Shown here piece by piece: positions 58,357 to 64,000 of a stretch of DNA of 64,000 nt. The notes below the pieces were generated by a model. That model searched no databases. It was given only the letters and a program-made list of their open reading frames with translations, and was not told where the DNA came from. The position numbers and the translations under genes were made by a program. Source of the DNA: Calocera cornea HHB12733 (lineage: Eukaryota > Basidiomycota > Dacrymycetes > Dacrymycetales > Dacrymycetaceae); contig KV423931.1 of NCBI GenBank assembly GCA_001632435.1, positions 214,699-278,698 of the forward strand. Reading direction: 5' to 3'. Each line of letters opens with the position of its first letter. Position 1 is the stretch's first letter.

Positions 58357-59699
58357 ATGGCCTACAACGGTTCAAACGGCAACATCTCCGTTGCGGGTCC
58401 GTCTCGAGCACCCGGCAACCACCATACACCAAACTTTATGAGCACCTTGCACCCTCCAGTGCAGAATGGCCATCCCTATGCCTCTCCGCCCCAAACACCT
58501 CAGACGACACCTCACTCCACTGGTGGATCAGAAGAGGCCGGAGACTCTCATAGCTCACTCTACCAGTGCGCTTGTTCTCCGCTCTCGCGGGGCTCGTCAG
58601 GCTGACCTGTGCGAGGTCCACCACTGCCGCGTATCACAACGAAGAGATTCTCAGTCATCTTTATCACACCGGGTTTCAAATGGGTGTAAGTACATCAGAG
58701 GTTGGTAAGAAAATCTGAACTGATACACACTCAGAACTACTCTGACATCAACTTGGTGAGCCCTGTGAATTGGGTCAGAGCTACTCCTCTGAGACTGGGA
58801 CTCCGTTTGTGCAGCATATCGAGAATCGTCAGTATCGCTTGCATTCACTGATCCTGGCACGTTCGACGACGTTGGCCCACCTCATGTCGACGGCGTCCCA
58901 TTCATCTCCTCAAACCATTTACATTTCGCTCGCCTCGGAGCCCCTTATTACTGAAGAGGTGGGGTCCAGATTCTGTCGAAGTCTTACCACACTAATGAGC
59001 AGTGCTTGTATTCTTCAGGGCTTTTCCATTGCATTAGGCTTCCTATATGCTGCTGTCTCGCTTCAGCTTGTTCATCCACAAAATGCACTGTCTGTGCTTG
59101 CTAGCGCGTGCTACCTCGGCGGCATGGATGACCTCGCTGCCCATGCTTACGAGGTGTGCAAGTCTAGCATCTCGCTTGAAACGTTACCCCTGTGGATCGA
59201 GTTTGTCGAGAGCATTGTGGGCGACGAGGCGGATCCCAAGGCGTCCCAACCCTCTGATCGAGACAAAGATGGCTCGAACACTCGGCGTAGCATCCTCGGG
59301 ATCTATGCGGACAAGCTGCGGGACGATGTAATGCAATACTTCGTCGGGGTGTTGCCGAGAGAAATAGGCGCTTTCGATCCACAGCCCGCGGCCCCACCGC
59401 CCAATACCCAGACTCCTTCAGCATCGCCCGACCGACCTTCCGGTTACGAGGTCTACCTTCGACTTTTCACGTTACTGCCTTATTCGCTTTTCAAGTCATG
59501 CATCGAGTCTCCACTGCTCCCTGCGCCTTCCGATCACGTCAGATATAACTTTGCCAAAGCTTGTGTTACCGCGCGCAAGCAAGGTCGGGGTCGAGATGGT
59601 GAGGAGACCGTTGTACTGGCATTTGGGACGGAGGGCGGCAGTGCGGTCTGTCTTGCGCGAAAAGCAAGAAAGAAAGCGTTGTGGAAAGTGACTAAATGA
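58357..59699 (+). CDS. BTB/POZ-like domain protein
   Basis: Five exons, 58357-58565, 58601-58685, 58735-58755, 58815-58958 and 59019-59699, sum to 1140 nt (379 aa). The first intron is only 35 nt. A disordered N-terminus (MAYNGSNGNIS..., Pro/Thr-rich) is followed by the BTB fold: HLYHTGFQMGNYSDINL, YRLHSLILARSTTLAHLMST (the conserved His-Ser-Leu-Ile-Leu pattern) and IALGFLYAAVSLQLV. After it come helices resembling a BACK-like region (SVLASACYLGGMDDLAAHAYEVC). Such proteins usually dimerise and often act as Cul3 substrate adaptors. No Kelch or MATH domain is present. It ends in a basic ARKARKKALWKVTK. Confidence 0.78.
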
Positions 59700-59998
59700 G
59701 TGGAAGGGAGCCATTGAGGTTGGTGCTCGAAGTGTATATACTTTGTGACCCATTCTATATCCAATACATGCTGTATCGTATGGGATATCTGGGTATGGGA
59801 GATATGACAACGCCCGAGACGAGACGTTTGAGGAGTCGGATGGTGTGGTAATGAGCGGAGAGCCGGGACCAGAGAAGGACTGCAGTTCGTCAGTGACTGA
59901 GACCGATCGGATCGATTGTGACTGACAGTGCTGGAAGAAGAACTGGGAGAATGCTATGGGAGTATTCTATGTACGAGAAGGTTAGAATATGGATGAAA
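59700..59998. other. 3' flank of the BTB gene
   Basis: About 300 bp. No gene. Confidence 0.4.
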
Positions 59999-60373
59999 TC
60001 AATGCAAGACAACCCTCACTGTGAGCACCCGCAGTGGAGGGATGTCTTTCCCCGGTATGATGTCCAAGTGTATCCCGGAAGACGAGCTGGGTCCTTGATG
60101 TGCAGCATCAGCACAAAGAGGGGGAAGTGGTTCAACGCCAGTGACGTCTCCAGCATGGTGTGAATCAGGATGATCGCTATGCGAATCTGCATGTTGATTA
60201 GTGCAGCAGGGCAATGAAGTGAATGGTGAACTAACTCCTGCAAAAAGCGTGTAGTACACAAGTATGGTTGGAAACAGGAAAGCAACCAAGGTGAATGAAA
60301 TTGTTCCAAGTAGAGCTTGGCCGATGTCATACTCCATGGAATCGACACGGTTGCAAAGAATGTTTTTCCGCTT
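59999..60373 (-). pseudogene. GPI1: Truncated and frameshifted GPI1/PIG-Q fragment
   Basis: An exon at ~60236-60373 reads KRKNILCNRVDSMEYDIGQ and LLGTISFTLVAFLFPTILVYY, and the next exon (from 60086 to 60186) reads MLETSLALNHFPLFVLMLHIKDPARLPG, both diagnostic of Gpi1, a subunit of the GPI-GlcNAc transferase in the ER membrane. After LPG the frame breaks, and the continuation GIHLDIIPGKDIPPLR is in the next frame, with a stop soon after. The upstream ~two thirds of a normal Gpi1 is not found. It borders the retrotransposon-rich end of the window, so I infer a decayed copy, with an intact gene elsewhere. Confidence 0.7.
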
Positions 60374-61760
60374 CTGTGAGGGCAACACAATCCAACAAAA
60401 GTTGACAATCGAAAAACCAAACAGGTGACAAGTAAGTCGTAGACGAGTGAGCCGTACGATAACCAACAACCCCAGATTCTTTTTACTAACAGACAGGTCC
60501 ATGGTTGATAGGCACAATTAGCGATGTTGTGTCTACAATAGTAATGACAAGATTTTCAAAATTAGAGACTAATGACCTTGGACCATGGGGTTCCTAAGAG
60601 ATCAGCTCTAAGGAGCTATGTACAGTGGCTGTAACTAGGGTCTATATATGGAAGCAGAAATGGAATCATATACTATGGCTGACTGTACAGTTGTTTAGGG
60701 TGGGCAGTCATTCAGGTTGTAGCAACAATTTGGTCCACCAACTGTGAGGGCACACAGTCTAGCAAGGCTGCTGACTAAACCCAACTGAGTCAAAGAGACC
60801 AAAGACAAGGGATTTGGAGTAGGGTTGTGGCTGACAGTATCCAATAACTAACCAATCATACCCTTTGTAAGTCCAACTGGGAGATACATGGGATGCCGAA
60901 GGTAGTTCAGATGAAGCAAGCAGAGTTCAGAGAGAGTTTGGAAGTTCAGAGTGGGAGGACAGATGTGATGACCAGGCTTTCTCACAAGACTATGGAGATT
61001 CCTCAGAGATCAGATCTAAGGAGAAGCAACTGAAGCTACTAAAGGTTATATACAATGCAGCAAACATAGCCTCAGCTTCTCCCAAAACACCAATATACTG
61101 CCCAACACTGCCTGAAGCACTGCTGAACACAGCTGTGCATAGTGTAAGCCCTGCTTACCCAGAATTCTATTCACACCACTCCTACAACTTTCATATACGA
61201 CACTCCTAATATTTCCTGAACATCAACTATTGGGCCCCACTGGGGCTGCATGCCAAGGGCTAAACCCTGACACCCTCTCAACATGCCGGAGCCGCATCCC
61301 CGGAGCCCCCGAGGGGCTGTGCACCCAGGTGATCCCTGACGCCCTCTCAACATGCCGGAGCCGCATTCCCGGGCCCCACTGGGGCCACACCTATACACCC
61401 GAGCCTTGCCGGGACTTGGGCTCCTGCCTATGGTAATTTTCTGTCATTCTCCGTCCCCTTTGTTCTCTATCTTCTTCCTTCCCTGCGGCCACCTTCCTAG
61501 TGCTGTATCTAGACGTCTCTTGCAATATAGAACGGTCTTAACAGTATCCTGCGGTGCTCCCCCTGAAGAAGGTCAACTAGTGAGGGCATTATCCAAGGCC
61601 CTTTCACTTTTTTACTGTTATCCCTGTTCTGGCAACATCGTCTTCACGATCACCAACATCGATACTATCAACTCTGGCTCCCCTCACACGCAGCCGCTCC
61701 CAATCAACCCCTCTGATTATCTCACCTCCGTCACCAACCAGCTCAACCAACAGCTCCAGC
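60374..61760. mobile_element. LTR/leader region of the Ty3/gypsy element
   Basis: Non-coding. Two related blocks with AGAGATCAG-TCTAAGGAG and a TATATA box 30-40 bp later occur near 60600-60660 and 61005-61060, consistent with two diverged LTR promoters or an older LTR beside a newer one. A 39-bp direct repeat lies at 61265-61303 and 61334-61372. I could not fix LTR ends or a primer-binding site. Confidence 0.4.
61265..61372. repeat. 39-bp direct repeat, 69-bp period
   Basis: Copies at 61265-61303 and 61334-61372 differ at two positions (ACACC/ACGCC and CATCC/CATTC). Both lie in the leader of the retroelement, and the stretch between them continues the CCCC-GGGG theme of this element. Confidence 0.8.
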
Positions 61761-62561
61761 ATGGGCTCCGACAGCATTCCCCTTCTGGAAAGCAGGGAAC
61801 CCAACGAGGTGAAGAAGTGGGTGGACATCATGGAGTTGTGGCTGGAAGGGAAAGAGATTGCGGAGGAAAAGCAGGTGTTGAGGGCGCAGTCAGGACTCCG
61901 GGAGCCTGAGCTGCTGGCATGGTACCGCCTTGACAAGGCGGCCTACCAGGGCATGACCTTCGAAGATTGGTCCAAGGAGCTCCTTGCCTACGTGACCCCC
62001 ACCGACTACCTCGACAACCTCCTCGACAACCTCCACACCCGCAAGCAGGCAACTGGGCAGGATGTTGATGACTACATCCGTCAGCTCCGTGCCGATAACA
62101 ATCGCCTTGACTCCGACTACCGGCTCAATGAGGACCAGCTCTGCACCATCATTCGTTCCGGTGTCAAGGAGGATCTCCGAGTATGCCTACGCCTGGATGC
62201 CCACCTGCGCACTACCACTACCATCAAGGACTTGGCCTCAGGCCTTGTCAAGCTCAAAGAGGTATTCAACCTTGACATAGAGCGGATGAATACCGCCTCT
62301 GCCCACCTTTACAAGAAGGAGCAGAAACGGGCTCTGGCCCCAGTGGGGCCAACCCGCCATACCACCTATTCCCGCACACCTGGGGCCACAGCATCAACCA
62401 ACCCTACCTTCCCACCCAAGCTCACTGAGCTCAAACACAAGTATCTTGCTACCTTCGATGGGTGCAACAAGTGCCGCAAGATCAGGACCGGTGGGGCCCA
62501 TGCCAGCTGCGGAGTTTGCTACCGTAGCCGAGGCCCAAGAAGTCACCCACAAGGCTGCTGA
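61761..62561 (+). mobile_element. Ty3/gypsy retrotransposon gag frame
   Basis: A 266-codon frame from the ATG at 61761. The retrotransposon Gag pattern includes VKKWVDIMELWLEGKE, AWYRLDKAAYQGMTFEDWSKEL and a QDVDDYIRQLRADN capsid-like block. Near the end a zinc-knuckle-like CNKCRKIRTGGAHASC occurs, with Cys-Cys-His-Cys in the compressed spacing seen in basidiomycete gypsy elements. The pol frame overlaps it at ~62497-62561 in the +1 frame. It is not a host gene. Confidence 0.85.
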
Positions 62562-63860
62562 GTGGGATGGCCGCGGCCAACCAAAGCCTGCAGCCAAGGC
62601 TACTGGAGCCAAGATCAAGGTCGAAGCCCGCGGCCACACCAGCAAGTCTAAGGCCCTGCAGAAGAAGCCCAAGCACCGGGTTGCCACCTCGAGCTCTTCT
62701 GAAGGCTCCGATGATGACACCAGCCCTCATGAGGAGTCTTCCTCTGAGGATGACAAGTACGTCCACACCGATGTGGCCACCATCACAGTGCCCTTCCGTG
62801 TCTCCCACCGCCTTGAAGATGCCCTCATTGACTCCGGCTGCTCTTCTCTGCTTATCTCAGATCGACTGGCCTCTAAACTCAACCTCACCCGTCACCAACT
62901 CCCGCACTCCCAAGTGGTTGAGCAGGCCTTACGAGATGAGATGGGGCGGCGACACAAGCTGAGAGAGTATGTCAAGTTGAGGCTACACCACCCACACACG
63001 TCCTTCCAAACCCGGAAACTCCACTTCAAAGTCGCTCCCTTAGACGGACGACATATCATACTCGGGACCCCCTTCCTTAAAGAATATGACATTGTTCTTG
63101 CCTTTTCACCCCCTATGGTTATCGTCCGGAAAACACACCAGGATCTCCTCAGCATGTCCACACAAACCCCTGAGACGCTAGAAGCCATTACGAACACCAA
63201 CATGGGCACAGTGGCATCAAGCCCCAGTGGGGCTCCCTCACGCCTGCCTACACAGCCACCAAGGAAACCCGAGCCCCAGTGGGGCTCCGGGTCATCCAAC
63301 ACCACAACGGAAGTGCACCTTGCCGCAATCGAGTCTGGGGACACCCAGGAGTCTGAGAATCTCCAACAAGAATGTCTGGACCTTATTGAAACTTATAAGG
63401 ACCGCTTCCCTCCCGACATTCCAGACCTTGGCCCCGTGCCACCTGCTCTACCACGAGAAGACCTGGACATGGCCCGCATCATACTCCAGGACCCTACAAA
63501 GAAGATTAGGCCTCGAGTTTACTCCTGCCCTCGACATTATCTCTCTGCCTTCCAGACCCTCATTCAACAACATTTGGATGCAGGCCGCATCCGCATGTCT
63601 AAAGCCGACAGTGCCTCACCAGCCTTTGTCATACCCAAGAAAGACCCCACCGTGCTCCCACGTCTGGTCATAGACTACCGTGCCCTCAATGCCAACACCG
63701 TCAAGGACAAGTTCCCACTCCCCAAACTTGATGACATTCTTGATCTGGCTGGCGGAGCGCAGTACTGGGGAAAGATCGACATGACCAACTCCTTCTTTCA
63801 GACCCGTGTCCACCCAGAGGACATCCCCCATACCACCTTTACAACACCTATGGGGATGGA
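62497..63860 (+). mobile_element. Ty3/gypsy pol frame: protease and start of reverse transcriptase, interrupted
   Basis: Open in the +1 frame relative to gag, from about 62430 with no stop up to the window end. It contains a retropepsin-like ALIDSGCSSLLIS site, a Pro/Thr-rich linker, and the RT entry LDAGRIRMSKADSASP, VIDYRALNANT, FPLPKLDDILD and KIDMTNSFFQTRV. At 63860 the match to RT stops abruptly in the TTPMG(M) region and unrelated DNA begins, so the element is broken there. The YxDD box, RNase H and integrase are not in the window. Confidence 0.85.
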
Positions 63861-64000
63861 TGTCAGGGGACACCAAGTTCGGCCAACTCGGGCACAATCT
63901 CGCAACACTCGGACACCTTCGACCACCTTCGACAGTTCCCCAGAACTCGGCTCCGCATTCAGGTCTTCGGTTACAAAGTCATACCTTCGGCATAAACCTT
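63861..64000 (+). mobile_element. Probable LTR of a second element inserted in the reverse transcriptase
   Basis: Starts TGTCAGGGGACACC, a typical LTR 5' end (TG plus a palindrome-like start), exactly where the RT frame loses similarity. Only 140 bp are visible, with repeated TTCGACCACC/CTCGGACACC strings. That it is an LTR is inference. Confidence 0.45.

Overview
This window looks like nuclear DNA of a filamentous basidiomycete, probably an agaricomycete. The coding DNA is GC-rich, genes are dense on both strands, most genes are split by many introns of about 45-60 nt with GTRNGY donors and CTRAY-type branch sites, several gene pairs are divergent, and TE-rich stretches separate the gene blocks. 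I worked from sequence alone. Product names rest on family motifs I recognise, and most splice models were checked by hand for GT-AG ends, phase and total length divisible by three.

1-20 kb: the 3' end of a SWI3/RSC8 chromatin-remodelling subunit; SEC20 (ER-Golgi SNARE); OGG1 (8-oxoguanine glycosylase); a proline-rich zinc-ribbon protein with an N-myristoylation-like start; a SUR7/PalI four-TM protein; NOP2 (rRNA m5C methyltransferase) divergent from PEX10; NDC80 (kinetochore); a 15-exon glutamine-synthetase-fold enzyme; mitochondrial bL27 divergent from SKP1; and PNO1/DIM2 (40S assembly).

20-34 kb: a DUF3835 (URI/Bud27-like) protein; array A of a short CTTCCG motif; argininosuccinate lyase; a DUF6593-like protein; a small DUF4536/DMAC1-like membrane protein; PMP3 (57 aa in seven exons, one of 5 nt); eIF2B-epsilon; and an Ala/Pro/Glu-rich disordered protein.

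34-44 kb: a gene-poor block with CTTCCG array B, a likely MITE, an SDR oxidoreductase, the mRNA cap methyltransferase ABD1, and CTTCCG array C. Array C is split by a 763-bp element with 274-bp near-perfect terminal inverted repeats.

44-60 kb: two tandem RSP5/NEDD4-type HECT E3 ligases; MZM1/LYRM7, whose 3' coding end overlaps exon 1 of a mitochondrial GGQ release-factor-like gene; an unknown CxxC/HxxH-tailed protein; NTAQ1 (N-terminal Gln amidase); a small unknown protein; and a TFIIB-type factor divergent from a BTB protein.

60-64 kb: a frameshifted GPI1 remnant, then a Ty3/gypsy retrotransposon (gag, protease, RT start), itself apparently interrupted at about 63861 by another LTR-like element. 

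The genes are mostly housekeeping and do not form a cluster. The least explained features are the CTTCCG arrays with their nested inverted-repeat element, the overlapping mitochondrial gene pair, and the extremely small exons and introns.
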